From Bacteroidales bacterium (lineage in GTDB: Bacteria; Bacteroidota; Bacteroidia; Bacteroidales; UBA932), in the NCBI GenBank assembly GCA_017962235.1, contig JAGCVS010000009.1:79927-143926 (forward strand): a stretch of DNA of 64,000 bases, read 5' to 3'. This document shows, piece after piece, positions 1 through 6,875 of the stretch (position 1 is the first letter of the stretch; each line of letters opens with the position of its first letter). Below the pieces are notes generated by a model that searched no databases, was not told the DNA's origin, and worked only from the letters and a program-made list of their open reading frames with translations. Position numbers and translations under genes: made by a program.

Positions 1-123
1 TCTCCGGTTCCGTCCGCACATATCTTCCCTTCGTCATCGGCAAAGATGGCCCTTAAAATGGCGTTCCATGCGCCATATTCTCAAAACTTTCGTTTTTGAG
101 AGCCGGAAACAGAAAAAGTTTTT
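1..123. other. Window edge, noncoding tail after the CvpA gene
   Basis: No gene can be supported here. A short inverted repeat (TCTCAAAA at 79-86, TTTTGAGA at 94-101) lies downstream of the leftward CvpA gene, but no T-run follows it on that strand, so it is only a weak terminator candidate. A short open leftward frame enters from the window edge without a start codon. Confidence 0.3.
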
Positions 124-609
124 TTAGAAAAGCGATCTCAAATATGGAAACAGTGAATTCACGAGATCCAGAAGCGGCTTCCAGAAGCGTGATTCGGCGA
201 TTTTCTCTTCAGGAATGAAATTCAGCAGGCCGTTGGCAGAACTGATGATGTAGATGAGCGTACCTATAACCAGCGCGGCTCCCACCACCGCCACCACCAT
301 ACCGAGCAGCCGGTTGAGCCAGCTTAGCATGGTAATCTTGAGGATTTTCTCTGTAAGCTTGCCCAGCAGGCTCACCACCAGCGACACCGCTATGAAGATG
401 ACTGAGAAGGATATGGCCTTGACCCAGAAGGGCTCCAGCTCCCACCGCGCGGTAATCCATTCTCCTATGACGGGTGAGAATTTTATGGAGAGGGCGATGC
501 CCAGCACGATGGCTCCCAGGGCCACCAGTTGCTTCACGAATCCGTTGATCAATCCGAAGACTGCGGCGGGCAGGAAACAGGCCAGTATAATGATGTCTAT
601 CGTTCCCAT
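124..609 (-). CDS. CvpA family membrane protein
   Basis: This 161-residue protein has four hydrophobic segments (about residues 5-22, 27-45, 64-84 and 102-124) and the N-terminal DIIIL...GFxxGxVKQ pattern of the CvpA/colicin V production family. Family members are small inner-membrane proteins of poorly defined role, in enterobacteria linked to purine-gene expression and envelope stress. The start is the ATG at 609, followed directly by the first membrane helix. It is divergent from ileS. A leftward -7 box (TAAATTTG, complement of 631-638) lies in the shared 70-base spacer. The family call is secure; the function is not. Confidence 0.85.
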   Translation of the reverse strand: MGTIDIIILACFLPAAVFGLINGFVKQLVALGAIVLGIALSIKFSPVIGEWITARWELEPFWVKAISFSVIFIAVSLVVSLLGKLTEKILKITMLSWLNRLLGMVVAVVGAALVIGTLIYIISSANGLLNFIPEEKIAESRFWKPLLDLVNSLFPYLRSLF

Positions 610-624
610 TCAAAGAGATTTGAC

Positions 625-657
625 TTGACGCAAATTTAGCAAATAATATTATCTTTG
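625..657 (+). promoter_or_regulatory. Bacteroidetes-type promoter for ileS
   Basis: TTG at 625-627 and TATCTTTG at 650-657 are 22 bases apart and match the Bacteroidetes TTG / TAnnTTTG arrangement. The ileS start codon is at 680. The leftward CvpA promoter box (631-638 on the opposite strand) lies between the two elements, so the divergent promoters interleave. Confidence 0.7.
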
Positions 658-679
658 CCGTTCATTAATCGTTTAAAAT

Positions 680-3600
680 ATGAGTTTTCCCGAGTATAAG
701 AGTCTGGATTTGGTTGAGGTTAACCGGTCGGTGCTGGAAAAGTGGCGCAAGGAGGATGCTTTCAAGAAGGTGCTGAAGCTGCGCGAAGGGGCGCCGAAGT
801 TCATATTTTTCGAAGGGCCGCCGTCTGCCAACGGTATGCCGGGCATCCATCATGTGATGGCCCGTTCCATCAAGGACGCCGTATGTCGTTATAAGACGCA
901 GAGCGGCTATCTGGTAGAGCGCAAGGCGGGCTGGGATACCCACGGACTGCCGGTGGAGCTGGGTGTGGAGAAGATGCTGGGCATCACCAAAGAGGATATC
1001 GGCAAAAAGATATCGGTAGATGATTACAATCACGCCTGCCGCAAGGAGGTGATGAAATACACCGCAGAGTGGGTCAACCTCACGGAGCGTATCGGTTATT
1101 GGGTGGATATGGACAACCCGTATATCACCTACGATAATGCGTACATAGAGACCCTCTGGTATCTGCTCAAAGAGATTTACAAAAAGGGTTATCTGTATAA
1201 GGGATACTCCATCCAGCCTTATTCGCCTGCTGCGGGCACCGGCCTGAGCACACACGAGCTCAACCAGCCGGGATGTTACCGCGACGTGAAGGATACCACC
1301 GTTACCGCGCAGTTCGAGATTGCGCGCAACTCGGCTTCCGAGAAGTTGTTCGCCGGCAGTGAACTCCCCGTTTACTTCCTGGCATGGACCACAACCCCTT
1401 GGACACTCCCTTCAAACACCGCGCTCTGCGTGGGGCCGAACATAGATTACGTGCGTGTAGAGAGTGTGAATCCCTACACCAAGGAGCCCGCTGTTTATGT
1501 ACTGGCAAAGGCGCTGGTTCCGGCTCATTTCAATGACAAGAACCCGTTCCGCGTGCTGGAAGGTGAGTTCAAGGGACGTGACCTGGCGGGTATCGCATAC
1601 AAACAGCTCTTCCCCTGGGTCAATCCCGGTGAAGGCGCATTCAGGGTAATTACCGGTGATTATGTAACCGTAGAAGACGGTACCGGTATCGTGCACATCG
1701 CACCCACATTCGGTGCCGACGACGATAAGGTGGCAAAGATCGCAGGCGTGCCGCCCATGCAGATGGTGGACGCCGCCGGCAACCGCATGCCCATGGTAGA
1801 CCGCACCGGCAAGTTCTTCCGTCTGGAAGACCTTGACCCCGATTTTGTGGCCGCCAATGTTAATACAGAGCTTTACGGTGTATATGCCGGCCGCTACGTG
1901 AAGAACGCATACGATGCTACCCTCGGTCCCGACGATGCCACCCTGGATATCGACCTTTGCGTGGACCTCAAGCAGCAGGGCAAGGCCTTCAAGATTGAGA
2001 AGCACGTCCACTCGTATCCCCACTGCTGGCGTACCGACAAGCCGGTGCTCTATTATCCTCTGGATTCCTGGTTCATCAAGACCACTGCGGTGCAGGATCA
2101 GATGGTGGCGCTCAACAAGACCATCACCTGGAAGCCCGAGTCCACCGGTACCGGCCGCTTTGGCAAGTGGCTGGAGAATATCCAGGACTGGAACCTTAGC
2201 CGCAGCCGCTACTGGGGCACTCCGCTGCCGGTATGGCGCACGGAAGATGGCAAGCAGGCCAAGTGCATAGGCAGCGTAGAGGAACTCTACAACGAGCTGG
2301 ACAAAGCTGTGGCAGCCGGTATCATGGCCAGCAACCCGCTGCGCGACAAGGGTTTTGTGCCGGGCGATTACTCCAAGGAGAACTATAATCGCATAGACCT
2401 TCACCGCCCTTACGTAGACGGCTACTATCTGGTTAGCGAAGATGGCCGGAAGATGACCCGCGAGACCGACCTGATAGACGTCTGGTTCGACTCCGGCTCC
2501 ATGCCGTATGCGCAGGAGGGGCTGAAGAATATGAATAAGCCGCAGTTCACACAGTCCGCAGACTTCATTGCAGAGGGAGTGGACCAGACCCGCGGCTGGT
2601 TCTATACTTTGCATGCAATACACACCATGGTGAGCGGCACATGTGCGTTCAAGAATGTAATCTCCAACGGCTTGGTGCTGGACAAGAACGGCAACAAGAT
2701 GAGCAAGCGCCTGGGCAATGCCGTGGATCCCTTCATGGCTCTGGACCAGTACGGTGCCGACGCCCTGCGCTGGTATATGCTCACCAACGCCCAGCCTTGG
2801 GACAACCTCCGCTTTGATTTCTCCGGTGTAGACGAGATACGCCGCAAGTATTTCGGCACGCTGTACAATACCTATTCGTTCTTCGCGCTTTACGCGAATG
2901 TAGACAAGTTCGACCCCACGGCACCCAAGGCGCCCGCGAGCGTGCTGCGTGAGATTGACCGCTGGCTGATATCGCTGCTCAATACCCTGATAAAGGATGT
3001 GACGGCGGCATATGAGAACTTTGACATAACCACCGCCGGCCGTCTGATTCAGGACTTTGTGTGCGACAACCTGAGTAACTGGTACGTCCGCCTGAACCGC
3101 AAGCGCTTCTGGGGCGGAAGCCTGAACGACGACAAGCTGGCCGCATACCAGACGCTGTACGAGGCGCTCAAGGTGGTGGCACAACTTGCTGCGCCCATCA
3201 TGCCTTTCTACAGCGACCAGCTCTGGCGCGACCTCTGTCCCGGCGCTGAGAGCGTACATTACACAATGATGCCCAAGGCAGATGAAAGCCTGATAGACGC
3301 CGACCTCGAAGAGAGGATGAATCTGGCTCAGCAGAGCTCTTCCATGGTGCTGGCCCTGCGTCGCAAGGTGGGTATCAAGGTACGTCAGCCGCTCGCAAAA
3401 CTGGTGATACCGGTGCTCAACGAGCATCTCCGCAACCAGTTCGAGAAGGTTGAATCGCTGGTTCTGGGCGAGGTGAATGTCAAGGAGGTGGAATATATTA
3501 CAGATACCACCGGCCTTATCACCAAGAAGATCAAGCCCAACTTCAAGACCCTGGGCAAGAAATACGGCAAGCAGATGAAGGATATTGCCGCAATGTTCGG

Positions 3601-4045
3601 CACGATGGATCAGCAGACCATAGCCGCAATAGAGAGGGCGGGGGATTATACCCTTGCACTGCCCTCCGGCGATGTGGCCCTCACTGCGGAGGATTACACC
3701 ATCTCCTCTGAAGATATGGAGGGATGGCTGGTGGCTTCCGAAGGCCAGCTTACCGTGGCGCTGGATGTGACCCTTACAGACGAGCTTCGCCGCGAGGGCG
3801 TGGCCCGCGAACTGGTGAACCGCATTCAGAACCTGCGCAAAGACAGTGGCTTTGATGTTACAGACCGCATCAACGTCATCATAGAGAATCTCCCCGAGGT
3901 GGCAGATTCTATGGGTTCATTCGCGGATTATCTTAAAGACCAGACACTTGCGCTGGATGTTACCCTTGGCAAAGACTTCGGCGGCACAAAGGTTGAGTGG
4001 GGCGATGATGGAGAAATAGAAATTAAAGTGATAAAGGTTGCTTAA
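680..4045 (+). CDS. ileS: Isoleucine--tRNA ligase, long form
   Basis: IleRS attaches isoleucine to tRNA-Ile in the cytoplasm. The 1121-residue length fits the long IleRS type common in Bacteroidetes and eukaryotes rather than the roughly 940-residue E. coli type. The HIGH signature is read as PGIHH at residues 54-58 and the KMSKR loop is exact at 673-677 (NGNKMSKRLGN). The editing domain (CP1) lies between them, and an anticodon-binding helical domain follows (SNWYVRLNRKRFWG region). Long-form IleRS is often less sensitive to mupirocin; that is family knowledge and was not tested here. No T-box leader is seen upstream. Confidence 0.98.
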   Translation: MSFPEYKSLDLVEVNRSVLEKWRKEDAFKKVLKLREGAPKFIFFEGPPSANGMPGIHHVMARSIKDAVCRYKTQSGYLVERKAGWDTHGLPVELGVEKMLGITKEDIGKKISVDDYNHACRKEVMKYTAEWVNLTERIGYWVDMDNPYITYDNAYIETLWYLLKEIYKKGYLYKGYSIQPYSPAAGTGLSTHELNQPGCYRDVKDTTVTAQFEIARNSASEKLFAGSELPVYFLAWTTTPWTLPSNTALCVGPNIDYVRVESVNPYTKEPAVYVLAKALVPAHFNDKNPFRVLEGEFKGRDLAGIAYKQLFPWVNPGEGAFRVITGDYVTVEDGTGIVHIAPTFGADDDKVAKIAGVPPMQMVDAAGNRMPMVDRTGKFFRLEDLDPDFVAANVNTELYGVYAGRYVKNAYDATLGPDDATLDIDLCVDLKQQGKAFKIEKHVHSYPHCWRTDKPVLYYPLDSWFIKTTAVQDQMVALNKTITWKPESTGTGRFGKWLENIQDWNLSRSRYWGTPLPVWRTEDGKQAKCIGSVEELYNELDKAVAAGIMASNPLRDKGFVPGDYSKENYNRIDLHRPYVDGYYLVSEDGRKMTRETDLIDVWFDSGSMPYAQEGLKNMNKPQFTQSADFIAEGVDQTRGWFYTLHAIHTMVSGTCAFKNVISNGLVLDKNGNKMSKRLGNAVDPFMALDQYGADALRWYMLTNAQPWDNLRFDFSGVDEIRRKYFGTLYNTYSFFALYANVDKFDPTAPKAPASVLREIDRWLISLLNTLIKDVTAAYENFDITTAGRLIQDFVCDNLSNWYVRLNRKRFWGGSLNDDKLAAYQTLYEALKVVAQLAAPIMPFYSDQLWRDLCPGAESVHYTMMPKADESLIDADLEERMNLAQQSSSMVLALRRKVGIKVRQPLAKLVIPVLNEHLRNQFEKVESLVLGEVNVKEVEYITDTTGLITKKIKPNFKTLGKKYGKQMKDIAAMFGTMDQQTIAAIERAGDYTLALPSGDVALTAEDYTISSEDMEGWLVASEGQLTVALDVTLTDELRREGVARELVNRIQNLRKDSGFDVTDRINVIIENLPEVADSMGSFADYLKDQTLALDVTLGKDFGGTKVEWGDDGEIEIKVIKVA

Positions 4046-4093
4046 TAACAAAAGTTAAGTATCTTTACGTTTAATATTGAAATATCAGTCGTT

Positions 4094-4486
4094 ATGGCAG
4101 AAAATAAAGAAACAAAAGAAAAGGTACGCTACAGCGATGCCGAACTTCAGGAGTTCAAGGAGATGATTCTTGAGAAGCTCGCCAAAGCCAAGGAAGAGTA
4201 TGCTATACTCAGGGGTGGCGTGGATCATAGTTCCAGCAACGACACTGAGGATACTTCCCCCTCTTTCAAGGCATTGGAAGACGGCGTCTCCTCTTCTTCA
4301 AAGGAGGAACTGGGGCAGCTCGCCGCCCGTCAGTACAAGTTCATCCAGAGTCTGGAGGCTGCACTGGTGCGCATTGAGAACAAGACCTACGGCATCTGCC
4401 GTGAGACCGGCAAGCTTATACCTAAGGAGCGCCTGAGACTCGTGCCTCATGCAACCCTTTCCGTTGAGGCTAAAAACAAGCGTTAA
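4094..4486 (+). CDS. TraR/DksA family protein lacking the zinc-finger cysteines
   Basis: The 130-residue protein has an N-terminal coiled-coil region (about residues 14-95) and a C-terminal segment YGICRETGKLIPKERL that aligns with the DksA/TraR zinc-finger fold. Canonical members carry four cysteines; only C102 is present here, so zinc binding as in E. coli DksA is unlikely. Related Bacteroidetes proteins share this cysteine-poor form. DksA proteins bind RNA polymerase through the secondary channel; a similar role here is inferred. The stop codon overlaps the lspA start by one base, so the two are co-transcribed. A near-consensus -7 box (TATCTTTA, 4060-4067) precedes it. Confidence 0.85.
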   Translation: MAENKETKEKVRYSDAELQEFKEMILEKLAKAKEEYAILRGGVDHSSSNDTEDTSPSFKALEDGVSSSSKEELGQLAARQYKFIQSLEAALVRIENKTYGICRETGKLIPKERLRLVPHATLSVEAKNKR

Positions 4487-5121
4487 TGAAGATCTCCAAG
4501 GGAACCCGCCTTACCATATTCGTGGTGGCCCTGCTGGTGATTGACCAGGTGATAAAAATCCTGGTCAAGACCAACATGACCCTTGGCGAGAGCATTCCCG
4601 TTTTTGGGAACTGGTTCAGAATACATTTCATTGAGAATGTTGGAATGGCCTTCGGAATGAGCTTCGGCACCGGTATAGGCAAGCTGCTGCTCACCCTGTT
4701 CCGCATAGCCCTCTCCGTAGCCATTATCCTTTACATCCGCAAGCTGCTCAAAAAGCCCGACACCCCCAACGGAGTGCTCTACGGCCTGGCAGCCATCATG
4801 TGCGGAGCCCTGGGCAATATCATTGATTCCATGTTCTACGGGCTGATATTCTCAGAGAGTACATTCAGCCAGGTGGCCACCATGTTCCCCGAAGGCGGCG
4901 GCTACGCCGGCCTTTTCTTTGGCAAAGTGGTGGACATGTTCTACTTCCCCATAATCGACACCACATTCCCTGACTGGATGCCCCTAATAGGCGGCAAACC
5001 CTTCCGATTCTTCGAAGCAATATTCAACTTCGCCGACTCCTGCATCACAGTAGGCGCCATCTACCTGATTATCTTCCAGTGGAGATTCTTCAGCAAGGGC
5101 GAGGCGAAAGAGAAAAAATAA
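4486..5121 (+). CDS. lspA: Lipoprotein signal peptidase (signal peptidase II)
   Basis: LspA cleaves the signal peptide of diacylated prolipoproteins in the inner membrane. This 211-residue protein has four predicted membrane helices and the family motifs NVGMAFG (residues 51-57), GNIID with D114 and FNFAD with D184. The two aspartates match the catalytic pair. A periplasmic insertion between the two motifs (about residues 120-170) makes it longer than the 160-170 residues of proteobacterial LspA, which is common in Bacteroidetes. The start overlaps the stop of the DksA-like gene (TAATG). The many lipobox-bearing proteins in this window would be its substrates. Confidence 0.96.
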   Translation: MKISKGTRLTIFVVALLVIDQVIKILVKTNMTLGESIPVFGNWFRIHFIENVGMAFGMSFGTGIGKLLLTLFRIALSVAIILYIRKLLKKPDTPNGVLYGLAAIMCGALGNIIDSMFYGLIFSESTFSQVATMFPEGGGYAGLFFGKVVDMFYFPIIDTTFPDWMPLIGGKPFRFFEAIFNFADSCITVGAIYLIIFQWRFFSKGEAKEKK

Positions 5122-5122
5122 C

Positions 5123-5130
5123 TATATTTG
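5123..5130 (+). promoter_or_regulatory. -7 box for tRNA-Ser(UGA)
   Basis: TATATTTG begins two bases after the lspA stop and matches TAnnTTTG exactly. Initiation about 7 bases downstream would give a leader of roughly 16 bases before the mature tRNA. Confidence 0.6.
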
Positions 5131-5152
5131 CGCCCCGTAATTATACGGACCT

Positions 5153-5237
5153 GGAGGTGTGGCCGAGTGGTCGATGGCGGCAGTCTTGAAAACTGTTGAA
5201 CGGCAACGTTCCGGGGGTTCGAATCCCTCCGCCTCCG
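5153..5237 (+). tRNA. tRNA-Ser(UGA)
   Basis: The cloverleaf is complete. The acceptor stem is GGAGGTG paired with CGCCTCC (5230-5236), with G as discriminator. The anticodon loop CTTGAAA carries TGA, and a long variable arm typical of serine tRNAs follows. The T-arm contains GTTCGAAT. CCA is not encoded. It reads UCA and, by wobble, other UCN codons. Confidence 0.97.
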
Positions 5238-5258
5238 CGCAATGCAAAGCAAATTTGG

Positions 5259-5284
5259 GCGCCGCACAATGTGCGGCGCTTTTT
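5259..5284 (+). terminator. Rho-independent terminator of tRNA-Ser(UGA)
   Basis: The arms GCGCCGCAC and GTGCGGCGC pair perfectly and are followed by five T residues (5280-5284). The bases just before it (GCAAAGCAAATTTGGGCG, 5244-5261) resemble a segment of the structured repeat found at 63.6 kb. Confidence 0.88.
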
Positions 5285-5285
5285 C

Positions 5286-5337
5286 GTGTGGCCGCCTGCA
5301 GCCGAAAGCTAGCTTTCGAGCTGTCAGGTGGCTACAC
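5286..5337. repeat. Long imperfect hairpin
   Basis: The two arms span 5286-5310 and 5311-5337. They pair over about 24 bases, with G-T wobbles and one bulged T, around a CGAAAGC/GCTTTCG core. A run of A residues follows. No coding function is visible. It directly precedes the dispersed structured repeat at 5345. Confidence 0.7.
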
Positions 5338-5344
5338 AAAAAAA

Positions 5345-5422
5345 GGGGCGCAGCCTCGCCCCAATTAGCTTTGCTCTCGGAGGCTGAGGGAATGCGCAGC
5401 CCGTCAGGGCGAGCACAATCCC
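5345..5422 (-). repeat. Structured intergenic repeat, copy 1
   Basis: Read on the minus strand, this segment matches 63567-63642 with few differences. Its core (5386-5422) is the unit described at 63526: flanks GGATTGTGCTCG and CTGCGCATTCCCT around a short stem CCCTGACGGG. A second part carries AGAGCAAAGC, AATT and a GGGGCG/CGCCCC hairpin. Both loci are next to a tRNA-Ser gene. No ORF is associated. Confidence 0.8.
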
Positions 5423-5535
5423 GTTAATTCTATAATCCCCATTTCTGATTTTAAAAACAGAAATAATTTGCTGATTAACAGCAAATTCTGGAGATTTTCT
5501 TTGGCGGGCTGAAGGGAAAGAACTAATTTTGCAAC

Positions 5536-5559
5536 GTATAAGAAAGATTCTTACATTTG
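5536..5559 (+). promoter_or_regulatory. ParDE promoter with overlapping candidate operator
   Basis: TACATTTG at 5552-5559 is an exact -7 box. An imperfect palindrome (GTATAAGAA and ATTCTTAC arms, 5536-5554) overlaps its upstream edge. This is where a ribbon-helix-helix antitoxin would be expected to repress its own operon. The promoter also rules out the upstream alternative start at 5529 for parD. Confidence 0.6.
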
Positions 5560-5573
5560 TGGAGGACAACAAT

Positions 5574-5843
5574 ATGTATGCAATGGCTAGAACTGTTACG
5601 GTGTCTTTAGGACCTCATTACCAAGACTTCATCCGCGAAACAATTGAGGGCGGCAGGTACAACAACGCAAGCGAGGTAATCCGTGCGGCGCTCCGTCGTA
5701 TGGAAGAAGACGAAGAAAGGCTTACCGCGCTTAGAGCAGCTCTTATAGAAGGAGAAGAGAGCGGCTATATTGAGAATTTTGATAGTGAAGAATTTCTAAA
5801 GGAGTTGAATGAGGAGTATGAAAAGGAAATTCAGACTGTCTAA
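5574..5843 (+). CDS. parD: Type II antitoxin, ParD family
   Basis: An 89-residue protein whose N-terminal RTVTVSLGPHYQDFIRETIEGGRYNNASEVIRAALRRM-type region is the ribbon-helix-helix domain of ParD/CC2985 antitoxins. The acidic C-terminal half (about residues 45-89) is the usual toxin-neutralising tail. The ATG at 5574 is chosen because GGAGGA (5561-5566) lies seven bases upstream and the promoter box ends at 5559. An in-frame ATG three codons later is also possible. It overlaps the toxin gene by 35 bases, which is typical of translational coupling. The pair sits directly after a tRNA-Ser gene and a repeat, a common insertion context for such modules. Confidence 0.9.
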   Translation: MYAMARTVTVSLGPHYQDFIRETIEGGRYNNASEVIRAALRRMEEDEERLTALRAALIEGEESGYIENFDSEEFLKELNEEYEKEIQTV

Positions 5844-6117
5844 CCGAGCGAAGAAAGATCTGGCGGGTATCTGGCGATATACTCTTGAGAATTGGTCAAG
5901 GGACCAAGCCAATAGCTATGTCGGACACTTGATGAGCGCCTGCGCATCATTGGCTGACAGTTCCCGAATTAAAGGGCGTTTCTCTGGCCATATTAGAGAA
6001 GGCTACCTTAGATGTAACTGGGGGCATCATGTGATTTTCTTTAAGATAGAGAGTGATGATACTATCTTCATCGTCCGTATCCTTCACGAAAAGATGGATT
6101 ATGACAGACATCTGTAG
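5809..6117 (+). CDS. parE: Type II toxin, RelE/ParE family
   Basis: A 102-residue protein with the RelE/ParE fold signatures: KFRLSNRAKKDLAGIWRYTLENW at the N-terminus, IREGYLRCNWGHHVIFFKI in the middle and IVRILHEKMDYDRHL at the end. The last is the usual ParE closing motif. ParE members poison gyrase, while RelE members cut mRNA; the ParD partner and the closing motif favour ParE. The ATG at 5809 has AAGGAG four bases upstream. The ATG at 5818 would give a more canonical MKRKFRLS start. A strong terminator follows at 6149. Confidence 0.9.
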   Translation: MRSMKRKFRLSNRAKKDLAGIWRYTLENWSRDQANSYVGHLMSACASLADSSRIKGRFSGHIREGYLRCNWGHHVIFFKIESDDTIFIVRILHEKMDYDRHL

Positions 6118-6148
6118 TGTTGAGATACTATCAAAAAAGTGCTGTTAC

Positions 6149-6179
6149 AATTGCGTCCAATTTAATGGGCGCAATTTTT
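6149..6179 (+). terminator. Rho-independent terminator of parDE
   Basis: AATTGCGTCC (6149-6158) pairs with GGGCGCAATT (6167-6176) with a single wobble, and a T-run to 6179 follows. Confidence 0.85.
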
Positions 6180-6214
6180 CTATCCACCAGTGTTCACCAA
6201 CAATTTTTTTTGAA

Positions 6215-6222
6215 TATCTTTG
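6215..6222 (+). promoter_or_regulatory. -7 box for the Nudix hydrolase gene
   Basis: TATCTTTG matches TAnnTTTG. It overlaps the most upstream possible start (TTG at 6220), which argues against that start. Confidence 0.6.
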
Positions 6223-6285
6223 GTCGTCTTTAGGATAATAATCCAATCTATGAAGCGATTATCAACAGCCTTGATGGCGCTTAAT

Positions 6286-6846
6286 ATGGAAAACACTATA
6301 AACGAAGAGGGGAAGTGGCAGGTACTCGAGAGCGAGTACCTGCTGCAGCGTGCGCCATGGCTCACGGCGCGCAAGGATGTCTGCCGCCTGCCCGACGGCC
6401 GTATAAACGACCATTATTACGTGCTTGAATATCCCGATTGGGTGAACATCATTGCTGTGACAGAAGATGGCGACATCGTGCTTGAGAGGCAATACCGGCA
6501 CGGTCTGGGCAACACCTGTTATGAATTGCCGTGCGGCGTGATAGAGGAGGGGGAGACCCCGCTGGAGGCCGCCAAGCGCGAGTTGCTGGAAGAGACGGGC
6601 TACGCCGGAGGCGAGTGGCAGGAATGGATGACCCTCTCTCCGAACCCCGCCACCAGCACCAACCTGGCGCACAGTTTTCTGGCAACGGGCGTGAAAAAGG
6701 TGGCCGGGCAGAGCCTGGACGCTACTGAAGACATCCAGGTCCACCTCAAGAAACCGGAATACGTAAAGGCGCTGCTGGAGAACAACCAGATACTCCAGGC
6801 ATTGATGGCCGCACCCCTCTGGAAATATTTCTTTGGCAGGCAATAA
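6286..6846 (+). CDS. Nudix hydrolase, ADP-ribose pyrophosphatase-like
   Basis: The 186-residue protein contains the Nudix box GVIEEGETPLEAAKRELLEETG (first half residues 84-93), which provides the Mg-binding REXXEE helix. Such enzymes hydrolyse nucleoside diphosphates linked to another group. The preceding WVNIIAVTEDGDIVLERQYRHG strand region resembles ADP-ribose pyrophosphatases. The exact substrate cannot be read from the sequence. The start at 6286 (MENTINEEGKW) fits the usual start of the family; 6250 and 6274 are in-frame alternatives. The MMPL gene follows after 29 bases and has its own promoter box. Confidence 0.9.
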   Translation: MENTINEEGKWQVLESEYLLQRAPWLTARKDVCRLPDGRINDHYYVLEYPDWVNIIAVTEDGDIVLERQYRHGLGNTCYELPCGVIEEGETPLEAAKRELLEETGYAGGEWQEWMTLSPNPATSTNLAHSFLATGVKKVAGQSLDATEDIQVHLKKPEYVKALLENNQILQALMAAPLWKYFFGRQ

Positions 6847-6851
6847 AAGAT

Positions 6852-6859
6852 TATCTTTG
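6852..6859 (+). promoter_or_regulatory. -7 box for the MMPL exporter gene
   Basis: TATCTTTG lies 16 bases before the ATG at 6876, so the leader would be about ten bases. A TTTG at 6832-6835 is the only nearby upstream element; its 16-base spacing is short. Confidence 0.5.
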
Positions 6860-6875
6860 TCGGGAGAACTGAATT

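Noticed and set aside
1..123. Partial gene entering from the left edge
   Set aside because: The open leftward frame has no start codon or recognisable product within the visible part.
1412..3427. Long open frame antisense to ileS (671 codons)
   Set aside because: It lies wholly opposite a conserved aminoacyl-tRNA synthetase and its product has no recognisable motifs; it results from GC-rich codon bias.
5529..5573. Longer ParD reading frame starting at 5529
   Set aside because: The -7 box at 5552-5559 and the ribosome site at 5561-5566 lie inside this extension, so translation must begin at 5574 or later.
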